A program made the translations under genes and the position numbers. A DNA stretch of 17,632 nucleotides from Flavihumibacter sp. (GTDB taxonomy: Bacteria; Bacteroidota; Bacteroidia; Chitinophagales; Chitinophagaceae): the NCBI GenBank assembly GCA_025455285.1, contig JALOMU010000025.1, positions 1-17,632 on the forward strand, read 5' to 3'. Positions 8,905-17,310 of the stretch are shown here, in pieces. Under the pieces are notes generated by a model that worked only from the letters and a program-made list of their open reading frames with translations, did not search any database and had not been told where the DNA came from. Every line of letters starts with the position of its first letter. Within the stretch, counting starts at the first letter, position 1.

Positions 8905-9648
8905 ATGAACCGGGAATTAATTTTTCTTCGCGCTTTTGCAGTGGCAACCGTAGCAGGATTGCTTTTCATTAGCACTACCGCCTTTAAAAAATTCGGCAAC
9001 CAGAAATTCGGTGAAATTGATGTGGAACGTATCAATATCGTAGAAAAGGATGGTACCGTTAAAATGATCATCACCAATGTCGACCGCTTTCCAAATGGAA
9101 CTACCAAAATTAATGGTCGTCCAACCAATGAAGACCGTAAGAAACGCTCTGGTATGTTGTTTTTTAATGAAGAAGGCATTGAATGCGGTGGCTTTATTTA
9201 TGATGGGAAGAAAACAGCGAATGGCCATAGTGCCGGCCTTTCCCTGACCTACGACCAATACGATGGAGACCAGGTGTTCCAGCTTATAACGGAAGATTAC
9301 AAGGAGGGCGACCGCCGTTACGTGGGTAGCAGTTTGCGGTTTAGTGACCGCCCCTCCAGGGAAAGCCAGCTCAAGTCAGCTGAAATCATGAAGGAACTGG
9401 AGGAGCTTCGCAAAAAAGATCCTAAAGCCGGCCAGGAGAAATACAATCAATATAGGGAAGCCGGATTGGTGGGAGATGTCCCCCGCATGATGCTTGGAAA
9501 ATCAGGCAGCGAAAGCAATGGTCTCTTCCTGTTTGATAACAAGGGAATGCCCAGAGCAATGTTTTATGTTGACAAACAAAACAACGCCAAACTTGACTTT
9601 TTTGACGAAAAAGGGAATATTATTGCTTCATTCCCTGAAACAAAGTAA
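8905..9648 (+). CDS. Exported or membrane-anchored protein of unknown function
   Basis: A 247-residue protein with one N-terminal hydrophobic segment (about 6-27, LIFLRAFAVATVAGLLFIST) that is either a signal peptide or a membrane anchor. The rest is soluble, with repeated beta-hairpin units of similar flavour: INIVEKDGTVKMIITN (45-60), GMLFFNEEGIECGGFIYDG, GLFLFDNKGMPRAMFYVD and KLDFFDEKGNIIASF at the C-terminus. These F-x-x-x-x-G units suggest a repetitive beta-sheet fold. I do not recognise a named family. Its TAA overlaps the ATG of the sensor-kinase gene by one base, so it is probably translated together with the two-component system and may act with it. Function unknown. Confidence 0.7.
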   Translation: MNRELIFLRAFAVATVAGLLFISTTAFKKFGNQKFGEIDVERINIVEKDGTVKMIITNVDRFPNGTTKINGRPTNEDRKKRSGMLFFNEEGIECGGFIYDGKKTANGHSAGLSLTYDQYDGDQVFQLITEDYKEGDRRYVGSSLRFSDRPSRESQLKSAEIMKELEELRKKDPKAGQEKYNQYREAGLVGDVPRMMLGKSGSESNGLFLFDNKGMPRAMFYVDKQNNAKLDFFDEKGNIIASFPETK

Positions 9649-10566
9649 TGTTCCGACGAATCTATACCAACCGCTTCTTCCTGCTGTTTATTGTGCTGTT
9701 CGCTTATGCACAGTCGATTTACACACGGATACTCATCAGGAATGAGTTGAGTTGGTATATTTTCACCCCGGATGGCGCTGTTTCAACTCTTTTCAATGCC
9801 CTGATCCTCTTTGCCGTAATGCGGTATTTTACTGTCCTCTTTTTGTCTGTTTGACAACGTTGAAAGAAACTTTAATCAGGAAACTTTTATCCTGGCTAGC
9901 TTCACCTATCTGCTTGATGGATTTATTTATGGGAGTTTTTTCCTTGCCTATACCTATTACAAAAAAAACAAAAAGCAATCCGCACAACTGGCCGATTACA
10001 ACAGGGCCTTGTACGATAGCAGGATGAGTCAGCTCAAGGCACAGTTAAACCCACATTTTTTATTCAATAACTTAAATGTGCTGGATCAGCTGATTTATGA
10101 AGACAAAGAAAGGGCCTCCGAATTTCTAAATGAATTTGCTGATATTTACCGCTATGTGTTGCAGGCAGATAATCTAAAGCTGGTTCCGGTTACAGAAGAA
10201 CTGCGGTTTGCTGAGCAATACTATAACCTGATAGAACATAAGTACGGAAAATCTTACCAGTTAAAAATTGATAGGCGTGATCGGGAAGGTTATATTATTC
10301 CGCTAACCTTGCAACTTCTAATAGAGAATGCTGTAAAACATAATCTGGGTACTTCAGCGGATCCGGTTCGTATCAATATTAGTATAGGTGAAGATATTAT
10401 AGTGTCTAATAATCGTAAACCCAAACGAATAGAAAATAGTATATCCGGAAAAGCATTAAACAACCTGAAAGAACAATACCAACTGCTAACGAAACAAGTA
10501 GTTGAAATTGAGGAGACGGAATTAGTATTTCTTGTACGGGTACCCAAAATTCATAACGCCCAATGA
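9648..10566 (+). pseudogene. LytS-type sensor histidine kinase, frameshifted
   Basis: Two reading frames together encode one protein. Codons from the ATG at 9648 give membrane segments (FFLLFIVLFAYAQSIYT, LFNALILFAVMRYFTVLF) but reach a stop at 9852-9854. A frame open from 9820 to 10566 continues with FCLFDNVERNFN, another membrane segment (FTYLLDGFIYGSFFLAYTYY), then a His-kinase core: LKAQLNPHFLFNNL with the phosphoacceptor His at codon 10054-10056, and the N-box LLIENAVKHN. The G-box is weak (SGKALNNLKEQY). Removing one T from the T5 run at 9840-9844 restores a single frame of about 305 codons. The gene overlaps the upstream gene by 1 bp and the response regulator by 4 bp (ATGA). It would phosphorylate the downstream regulator. 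Real frameshift or sequencing error cannot be told apart here. Confidence 0.8.
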
Positions 10567-11330
10567 TCAGAATTGCTATCATAGAGGATGAACTCCCTGC
10601 TATCCAGAAATTGAAACGTTTCATTGCAGAATTGGAGGAACCCACAGAGGTAGTGGGGGAGATGGGCAGCATTGCTGAAGCAATTGAGTTCCTTCAATCA
10701 ACCACGGTCGATTTGCTGATTTCAGATATCCAGCTGCATGATGGAACCGCCTTTGATATCTATCAGCAGGTTTCGCTTGGCTGTCCGATTATTTTTACGA
10801 CAGCCTATGATCAGTACTGGATGAATGCATTTGAAACCAATGGAATTGATTATCTCCTTAAACCCTTTTCAAAAGACAGATTTCTGAAAGCGTGGAATAA
10901 GTTTTTACTACTCCGCAAATCAGAAAAGTTGAAGGATGTACAACTTACGAATCTCTACAAATTAATAGAAGAAAATCTATCGGAAAAGAAGTTTAAAAAA
11001 CGTTTCGCTGTACAAAATGGTCAGCGCATCTATTTGCTGGAAGTAAATACGGTCGTTTTATTGGAGGCAAAGGATGGCCTTGTGCTGGCACACGACAAGG
11101 ATGGCAAAAAACATATCCTGAATTATCCAACCCTGCGGGAGGCGGAAGCTCAATTGGATCCAGCTGATTTTTATCGCTTAAACCGGAGTGAATTAATTTG
11201 CAAGAACTATATTGAAAAAGTAGAACGCTTCTCCAAAAACATTCTTGCAGTAAAATTGAAAGGATATCCCGAATATTATAAAACCAGCCAGGCAACTACC
11301 GCCTCCTTTAGGGAATGGCTGGATCAATAA
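10563..11330 (+). CDS. LytTR-family response regulator
   Basis: A 255-residue two-domain regulator. The receiver domain covers about 2-115: acidic pair Glu8-Asp9, phosphoacceptor Asp55 in LLISDIQLHDG, Thr80 in FTTAYD and Lys100 in LLKPF. A linker with charged helices follows (115-145). The LytTR DNA-binding domain covers about 147-253, with YLLEVNTVVLLEAKDGLV, the FYRLNRSELICKNYIEKVER segment and LKGYPEYYKTSQ. Such proteins bind direct repeats in promoters and pair with LytS kinases. The ATG at 10563 overlaps the kinase stop, so the two are translationally coupled. The gene itself is intact although its kinase is frameshifted. Target genes unknown; the upstream exported protein and the downstream acetyltransferase are candidates by proximity. 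Confidence 0.9.
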   Translation: MIRIAIIEDELPAIQKLKRFIAELEEPTEVVGEMGSIAEAIEFLQSTTVDLLISDIQLHDGTAFDIYQQVSLGCPIIFTTAYDQYWMNAFETNGIDYLLKPFSKDRFLKAWNKFLLLRKSEKLKDVQLTNLYKLIEENLSEKKFKKRFAVQNGQRIYLLEVNTVVLLEAKDGLVLAHDKDGKKHILNYPTLREAEAQLDPADFYRLNRSELICKNYIEKVERFSKNILAVKLKGYPEYYKTSQATTASFREWLDQ

Positions 11331-11921
11331 ATGGCTATGAAATCCGAAAAAGAAAAAATGATCGCCGGTGAGCTTTATGATCCGCTTGATCCGCAATTGG
11401 TGGAAGATCGTATTCAAACACGCCTGCTTCTGAAAGCGCTGAATGAAAGTCGTGAAGATGATCCGGAAGAAAGAAATCGAATTTTAAAATTGTTGCTTCC
11501 TAATACATTGAATAATCTCTGGTTGCAGCCCCCCTTTTATTGTGATTATGGCTACAATATTCAAATTGGCGAACGGGTCTTTTTCAATTTTAATTGTGTA
11601 GTGCTGGATGTTGCTCCTGTACGCATTGGCAACAGAACGATGTTTGGACCGAACGTTCAACTCTATGCTGCCACACATCCGCTGGATCACATAGAAAGAA
11701 GCTCGGGATTAGAATATGGTAAATCTATTACCATTGGTGATGATGTATGGATAGGCGGGAGTGTGGTGATTTGTCCGGGTGTTACAATTGGCGACCGAAG
11801 TATTATTGGAGCGGGCAGCGTGGTTACAAAAGACATACCTTCAGATACCATCGCCCATATTCTGAAGGGGAACCGGTTGTCGCTTCCTGGAACAGGTGAT
11901 TTAATCCCGGATATTTTTTAA
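11331..11921 (+). CDS. maa: Maltose/galactoside O-acetyltransferase-like hexapeptide-repeat enzyme, abnormal C-terminus
   Basis: A 196-residue acetyl-CoA-dependent sugar O-acetyltransferase of the Maa/LacA/NodL group. The N-terminal Mac domain reads EKEKMIAGELYDPLDPQL (7-24). A left-handed beta-helix follows, with hexapeptide repeats (YNIQIGERVFFNFNCV, PVRIGNRTMFGPNVQLYAATHPLDH with catalytic His116, ITIGDDVWIGGSVVICPGVTIGDRSIIGAGSVVTKDIPSDT). After TIA (about residue 175) the family normally continues with a GNPxRVIREI-type tail. Here it continues with HILKGNRLSLPGTGDLIPDIF, which lies opposite the 3' end of the convergent hydrolase gene. The tail therefore looks acquired through a deletion joining two genes. 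The start abuts the response-regulator stop with no gap; the second ATG at 11337 is an equally good start. The catalytic core is intact, so activity is possible. Confidence 0.8.
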   Translation: MAMKSEKEKMIAGELYDPLDPQLVEDRIQTRLLLKALNESREDDPEERNRILKLLLPNTLNNLWLQPPFYCDYGYNIQIGERVFFNFNCVVLDVAPVRIGNRTMFGPNVQLYAATHPLDHIERSSGLEYGKSITIGDDVWIGGSVVICPGVTIGDRSIIGAGSVVTKDIPSDTIAHILKGNRLSLPGTGDLIPDIF

Positions 11922-13129
11922 TAATCCCTTTTTTGTTTCCTGCAGCCTTCAACTGTTGTTCAATTACAGCTAAATTGGCATCAGCTGGTACCTGTAAATC
12001 TTTATCACCATTCAGTGCCAGTACCGGACATTTTAGCTTTGAAGAGCTGTGCCAATTGTGTATTGATATACGCATCTTCACTCATCCCTGCCGGTTTTTG
12101 TAAAGAAGCGTTCTTACTCATGAAATCCTTTAAATACGTTCTGGCTTTTTCTTTTGCCAACTCTTCTTTTTCATTGTTCAGTAGGATGGCAAACAGGCTG
12201 CTGTTGACTTCTCTTGACTTTTCGATTTCAGACGCAGGCACTCCCATTGCCTTAGCTATTAATTCCTGCTGCATTAACAGGAGGCGATCTCCGCGTAAGG
12301 CGGTTCCGGCCAGCATAATCACAAAATCCACGTTCTTGGAGCGTGATGCCACAAGGGGGGCAATAATTCCACCTTCACTGTGCCCCAGTAATCCCAGTAT
12401 TTTTTGATTGATTTCCTTCCTGGTTTGCAGATACGCAAGGGCGGCTGCTGCATCATCCGCAAAATCAAAAGTAGTAGCAGTTTTAAAATCGCCGGTCGAA
12501 GCTCCAACACCGCGATCATCGTATCTCAATACTGCAATTCCTTTTTTAGTAAGATAGTCCGCCAGTACAAGGAAGGGTTTATGTCCCAGTATCTCCTCAT
12601 CGCGGTTTTGAGGACCACTGCCACTGATCAGAATTACTGCCGGAAAACTCCCTTCTTTATTGGGAAGGCTAAGTGTTCCCGCCAGTTGTATGCCTGCTTT
12701 TTTGTTTTCAAATACCACCTCCTCGGAATGATAGGGGTAAGGTGGGATGGGTTCCTGGGGGCGGGTATTTCGTTTAGGTCCTTCACTGTCCTGCTTAAGG
12801 GTTAAGGGGAAAGTCCTTCCGGCCTGCTTAAACTCGCCTGTTATTTCATCCCCTTTTAATTCTCCGCTATATTCGATGCCTGCATTGGTGATAGAAATTT
12901 TAAGGATAGAGTTTTCGAAAATAGTACTCGTAACAGGGATGCCTTTGACACCCTGATCCGGACTATCCATCGTGCTGGCAAACCCGGTTGCGGATTTATT
13001 AATGTTAAACACCACTCTTAATTTGCCAGCTCCCACATTTAATGTACCACTCCATTTACCCTGGATATCCTGTGCCTGAACAGCTATACCCATTACCAGA
13101 AGAAGTACTGCTAAAAAGCTTTTTATCAT
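11824..13129 (-). pseudogene. Secreted alpha/beta hydrolase (S9/DUF3887-like peptidase-esterase type), disrupted
   Basis: Read on the minus strand from the ATG at 13129. It begins with a signal peptide (1-20), then a beta-rich N-terminal domain (about 21-115, IQGKWSGTLNVGAGKLRVVF), then an alpha/beta-hydrolase domain with ISGSGPQNRDEE (168-179), YDDRGVGAS (203-211) and the nucleophile elbow GHSEGG (Ser251). This frame ends at 12005. The rest of the domain is in another frame (to 11824): LKCPVLALNGDKDLQVP holds the acidic residue and YPGLNHLFQEATTGSP the catalytic His. Between the two, the family's SPWFRYFL-type segment is missing, so bases appear to be lost near 12036-12048. The frame also ends after SPSEYG, before the usual final helix. 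It converges on the acetyltransferase gene and overlaps it by 98 bp. Probably inactive unless the lesions are assembly errors. Confidence 0.8.
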
Positions 13130-13232
13130 GAGTTTACATTTTTTTTGGCTACCATATATCCGCAGTTACAGCCAGCAATCCATTTTGTGCTTTAGTTGTG
13201 GAGCTTTGTATCCAACTTGCGTCAAAATCTGA

Positions 13233-13669
13233 ATGATGTTTAAAATTATACCATTTGTGTTATTGCTGGCGATAGTGGCAGTTAGTTGTTCGAAAGAGGC
13301 AGACCAGGCAGCACCCCAGGAAACACCTGTAAACAGGCAGGTGGTGTTTTCTGTATATGCAGCCAGGGATTATTCAGCGCCCACATTCCGTCAGATTGAA
13401 ACTTCACTGACCCTCACCGCCGGTGTAATGAATATTGAGACGGGTATGTTTACGAAAACATGGGATACCTTACCCGAAACCTGGTTGATTTTCCAACTTT
13501 AGAGCAGTCTATCTCTATAGAAAAAACTGTTCCAGTGCGTTTGAACAAGGAAAAAGTACAAGTTGCTTATGCTATTCGCTATAACAACAATGGGCAGTTA
13601 TCCCAATCAGCCAATTTTGAAACCTTGCCTGTTGACCAGCTGCGGCACCTGAAGAAAATCGGGCTCTGA
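13233..13669 (+). pseudogene. Small lipoprotein of unknown function, frameshifted
   Basis: The first frame encodes a lipoprotein signal peptide (MMFKIIPFVLLLAIVAVSC, Cys19), a Gln/Ala/Pro linker and VFSVYAARDYSAPTFRQIET...MFTKTWDT before a stop at 13500-13502. The coding signal then continues in another frame as RNLVDFPTLEQSISIEKTVPV...VAYAIRYNNNGQLSQS to a stop at 13669. A single missing base near 13465-13475 (for example one T in ACCTTACC) would join them as WDTFTRNLVDFPTL and give a ~145-residue lipoprotein. I do not recognise the family. It is divergent from the hydrolase gene across a 103-bp gap, which must hold both promoters; I found no clear -7 element there. It is followed 16 bp later by the dehydrogenase gene. 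Confidence 0.6.
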
Positions 13670-13685
13670 TCAGGCATGATTTTTT

Positions 13686-14905
13686 ATGAATGCGGGTATG
13701 CCAGTGTATGCCCCTCAGTTAGTATTGATATTTAATGTCCTGCTCTCTGCAGCCGTAGTTGCGCAGGATACCCTACCTCCTCCCTATGCCACCCGCTCGG
13801 CAATGAATTTTAGCAATGTAATCGGGTGGCAGGATAACAGAACGCCCATTGCGCCAGCCGGTTTTAAAGTAAGCCGGTATGCAGATGCTTTTCAGAATCC
13901 GCGCTGGATGTATCAACTTCCTAATGGAGATGTGTTGGTTGCTGAATCCAATACACCGCATGGTTTCCTGGAAAAAATAGGTGCCGCTATTGTGGGTGCC
14001 AACAAATCCAATGACATGCGCAAAAGCGCGGACAGGATTACCCTGCTCCGAGATACCAATCAGGATGGTATCCCTGATCAGCGTACTATATTTTTGGAAA
14101 ACCTCCATTTGCCCTTTGGTATGCTACTGCTGAAGGGGAATTTCTATGTTGCGAATACAGATGGATTGTGGATCTATCCTTATACCGAAGGACAGTTGAT
14201 GATTACCCAACCTGGTAAAAAGATCCTTGATCTACCGGCAGGCAAACACAACCGGCACTGGACCCGGAATATCATCACCAATAAAGATGGAACCAAAATC
14301 TATATCGCCATTGGCTCCGGCTCTAATGTAGGTGAAAAGGGACTGGAGGAAGAAAAAGACAAAGCCCGTATCTGGGAAATCAATCCCGATGGCAGTGGCC
14401 TCAAAATATATGCATCCGGACTCCGAAACCCTGTTGGTATGGATTGGGAGCCGCAGTCGCATACCCTATGGGTCGCCGTTAATGAACGGGATGGCCTGGG
14501 GGATAACCTGGTGCCCGACTATCTTACTTCTGTAAAGCAAGGCGGGTTTTATGGCTGGCCCTATAGTTATTTTGGCCAGCATCCGGAACCACGCATCAAG
14601 GAAAATGAAATGGACAGCGCATTGGTGAAAAAAGCCATTGTGCCGGATATTTCTCTGGGTCCGCATACAGCCTCTCTCGGACTCGCATTTTATACGCACA
14701 ACAAATTCCCTGAAAAATATCGCGGTGGGGCTTTTATCGCACAGCACGGCTCCTGGAACCGGTCTAAACTTTCCGGGTATGCTGTAGTATTCGTACCTTT
14801 TAGAAATGGAAAGCCATCCGGCCAGCCAGAGCCCTTTCTCATGGTTCTCTTTTGCTGACCGACGATACTAGCGATACCATCTGGAGAATCTCAACCGATG
14901 GTTAA
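13686..14905 (+). pseudogene. L-sorbosone-dehydrogenase-like quinoprotein (PQQ-dependent sugar dehydrogenase type), disrupted near its 3' end
   Basis: The main frame (13686-14858, 390 residues) has a signal peptide (about 1-27) and a six-bladed beta-propeller of the sugar/sorbosone dehydrogenase family. Blade motifs include LPNGDVLVAESN (78-89), IYIAIGSGSNVGE (205-217), IWEINPDGSGLKIYASGLRNPVGMDW (229-254), GGFYGWPYSYFG (286-297) and AFIAQHGSWNRS (349-360). Such proteins are periplasmic and oxidise sugars with PQQ. After GQPEPFL the frame runs out as MVLFC-stop. The expected family ending, GSLLLTDDTSDTIWRIS, is present in another frame (14843-14905). The usual TGF...GRPVGV segment, some 20-25 residues, is absent between the two, so DNA seems to be lost around 14838-14843. 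LigD starts 11 bp downstream. Likely non-functional, or misassembled. Confidence 0.8.
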
Positions 14906-14916
14906 AACCTTGCGCA

Positions 14917-17286
14917 ATGGGATTAACAACCTACCGGAAAAAGCGCGATTTTAAAAAAAGTCCCGAACCTCAATCGGGTAAAACCAACCCCAAACAATTA
15001 ATTTTTGTGGTGCAGGAACATCATGCTTCCCGGCACCATTTTGATTTCCGGCTGGAGATGCAAGGCGTGCTCAAAAGCTGGGCGGTACCGAAGGGGCCCT
15101 CTATGAATCCAACTGATAAGAGGCTGGCCATCATGACGGAAGATCATCCTTTTGATTATAAGGATTTTGAAGGCATCATTCCCAAGGGAAATTATGGTGC
15201 AGGCAAGGTGAAGATCTGGGATAGTGGTACCTATTCACCTATTGATACGATTAAAGGGAAAGTTGCCCAGGAAAAATTATTGTTGAAGCAACTCAAAGAG
15301 GGCTCACTAAAAATTCAGCTCAAGGGTAAAAAATTGAAAGGCGAATTTGCCCTGGTGAAAACAAAAGGCATGGAGGATAATTCCTGGTTGCTGATAAAAC
15401 ATAAGGATGATTCAGCCACTGCTGCAAAACTTCCGGATACTGTTTCTCCTATGCTGGCAACCCTTCACAATGCTCCGTTCAACGACAAGGATTGGCAATT
15501 TGAGATCAAATGGGATGGGTATCGGGTACTGGCTTATGTGAATGATCATAAAGTTGATTTGATTTCAAGAAATGGTCGTTCCTACACAAATAAATTTCAC
15601 CCCATTGCGGAAGCTTTACAGGAATTAGAATGCAATGCAATATTGGATGGGGAGTTGGTAGTAACAGACAATAAAGGAATCGCTCGCTTTCAACAATTGC
15701 AACACTGGAAAAAAGAAGCGGATGGGGAGTTGATCTATTATGTATTTGATCTGCTCTGGTACAATGGAAATGATCTGAGAGGATTGCCTTTATCTGAACG
15801 CATGAAGTTACTAAAGGACATGCTTCCTTCCGATCATCCAACTATCCGGATGGGATTCACTATTAAAGGGCGGGGGACCGACCTGCTGGACAGTGCGCGT
15901 GAAATGGGATTGGAAGGAATCATCGCCAAACGATTGAGTAGTACCTATCAGTCGGGCAAACGTTCTGCTGACTGGTTAAAGATTAAAACACAGAACCGGC
16001 AGGAAGCTATCATTGTGGGTTATACGAAAAAAGAGGATACACCTAAATTGTTCAGTGCACTCCTATTGGGTTTGTATAAAAATGGACAACTGCAGTATGC
16101 AGGAAAAGTTGGCACCGGTTTTACAGATAAACAACAGCTGGAATTGATGAAACAATTCAAACCATTGGTTGTAAAGCAGGCACCGATTAAGATACCTGCT
16201 TTACGGGATCCAATCACCTGGTTGAAGCCTGTACTATTAGCTGAGATCAGTTATACTGAATTAACAGAGCAGGGTGTATTCCGGCATCCTTCGTTTAAGG
16301 GTATACGTGATGATAAGGCCGCTACAGAAGTGGTGCTGGAAAAAGAGCCGGATTTGTTATTACCCGATCGCAGCCTTAAAACAGTTACTAAAAAGATCAA
16401 TAAAAAAGAACTGACCTTTACTAATCTCGATAAATTATTTTGGCCGGAAGACAAGCTTACCAAACGGGATTTACTCAATTATTATGCTCAGATCGCACCC
16501 TATATATTGCCTTATATAAAAGATCGTCCGCAGTCTTTATACCGCTTCCCCGATGGTTATAAGGGCAAACGTTTTTACCAGAAAGATGTAACCGGTAAAG
16601 TACCGGATTGGGTAGCCACTTTCCCCTATCGTACAGAAGGTGATCGAAAAGACAAAAATTACCTGGTGGTGAAAGATGAAGCCAGTCTCTTGTTCATGGT
16701 TAATTTTGGTTGCATTGAAATCAATCCCTGGAGCAGTACGGTGAAAAAACCGGAGTATCCGGACTGGTGTTTGCTGGATCTGGATCCAGGTAGTAAAACG
16801 GATTTCTCCCAGGTCATTGATGTAGCCAATGTCATACATGACTTGCTGGCGAGTGTTGATATACCTGCATATCCAAAAACATCCGGATCAACCGGTATAC
16901 ATGTATATATTCCCTTAGGTAAGAAATATACCTATGAGCAGTCGCGGGAGTTTGCAAGGGTATTGGTTACAATGGTACAGCAGGAAACAAGCAGGTATAC
17001 CTCCCTGGAGCGAACAGTTAGTAAAAGACAGGGAAAGCTCTATCTTGATTTTTTACAAAACCGCTCTCAGGCAACACTGGCAGCACCCTATTCCGTACGA
17101 CCCAAACCTGGTGCAACCGTATCCATGCCTCTGCATTGGGAAGAAGTAAAACAGGGATTGAAGATGCAGGATTTTAACTTGCGGAATGTACCATCTTTAT
17201 TGAACGAGCGGGGGGATCTTTTCAAACCGGTACTAGGAAAAGGAATTGATATGATGGCAGCCTTGAAACGGCTGCAACAACTATAA
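14917..17286 (+). CDS. ligD: ATP-dependent DNA ligase D (phosphoesterase-ligase-polymerase)
   Basis: A 789-residue LigD, the main enzyme of bacterial non-homologous end joining. The domain order is PE-LIG-POL. The 3'-phosphoesterase covers about 1-160 (EHHASRHHFDFRLE 34-47; EGIIPKGNYGAGKVKIWDSG 85-104). The ligase covers about 172-475 (nucleotidyl-transfer motif EIKWDGYR with Lys198; LDGELV 243-248; EGIIAKR 333-339; WLKIK 353-357). The polymerase/primase covers about 495-785 (RFPDG 543-547; catalytic DLDP with Asp621 and Asp623; TSGSTGIHVY 655-664; YLDFLQN 709-715 with the third Asp711). All catalytic residues I know are present, so it appears complete. The Ku gene follows 24 bp downstream on the same strand, so the pair is one operon. 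It repairs double-strand breaks without a template. Confidence 0.95.
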   Translation: MGLTTYRKKRDFKKSPEPQSGKTNPKQLIFVVQEHHASRHHFDFRLEMQGVLKSWAVPKGPSMNPTDKRLAIMTEDHPFDYKDFEGIIPKGNYGAGKVKIWDSGTYSPIDTIKGKVAQEKLLLKQLKEGSLKIQLKGKKLKGEFALVKTKGMEDNSWLLIKHKDDSATAAKLPDTVSPMLATLHNAPFNDKDWQFEIKWDGYRVLAYVNDHKVDLISRNGRSYTNKFHPIAEALQELECNAILDGELVVTDNKGIARFQQLQHWKKEADGELIYYVFDLLWYNGNDLRGLPLSERMKLLKDMLPSDHPTIRMGFTIKGRGTDLLDSAREMGLEGIIAKRLSSTYQSGKRSADWLKIKTQNRQEAIIVGYTKKEDTPKLFSALLLGLYKNGQLQYAGKVGTGFTDKQQLELMKQFKPLVVKQAPIKIPALRDPITWLKPVLLAEISYTELTEQGVFRHPSFKGIRDDKAATEVVLEKEPDLLLPDRSLKTVTKKINKKELTFTNLDKLFWPEDKLTKRDLLNYYAQIAPYILPYIKDRPQSLYRFPDGYKGKRFYQKDVTGKVPDWVATFPYRTEGDRKDKNYLVVKDEASLLFMVNFGCIEINPWSSTVKKPEYPDWCLLDLDPGSKTDFSQVIDVANVIHDLLASVDIPAYPKTSGSTGIHVYIPLGKKYTYEQSREFARVLVTMVQQETSRYTSLERTVSKRQGKLYLDFLQNRSQATLAAPYSVRPKPGATVSMPLHWEEVKQGLKMQDFNLRNVPSLLNERGDLFKPVLGKGIDMMAALKRLQQL

Positions 17287-17310
17287 ATTCATTCATAAAA
17301 AAGATATGTT

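Noticed and set aside
9752..10027. 91-codon plus-strand frame in the kinase region
   Set aside because: It is in the third frame; the two other frames carry the membrane segments and kinase core, and this product has no sensible pattern.
12015..12805. Two plus-strand open frames of 130 and 133 codons
   Set aside because: They are antisense to the alpha/beta-hydrolase coding region, whose motifs (GHSEGG, GSGPQNRDEE) are clear on the minus strand.
15506..15841. 111-codon minus-strand frame inside ligD
   Set aside because: Antisense shadow of the well-conserved ligase domain.
14917..17286. LigD domain order as novel
   Set aside because: PE-LIG-POL is a known arrangement, as in Pseudomonas LigD; all catalytic motifs look ordinary.
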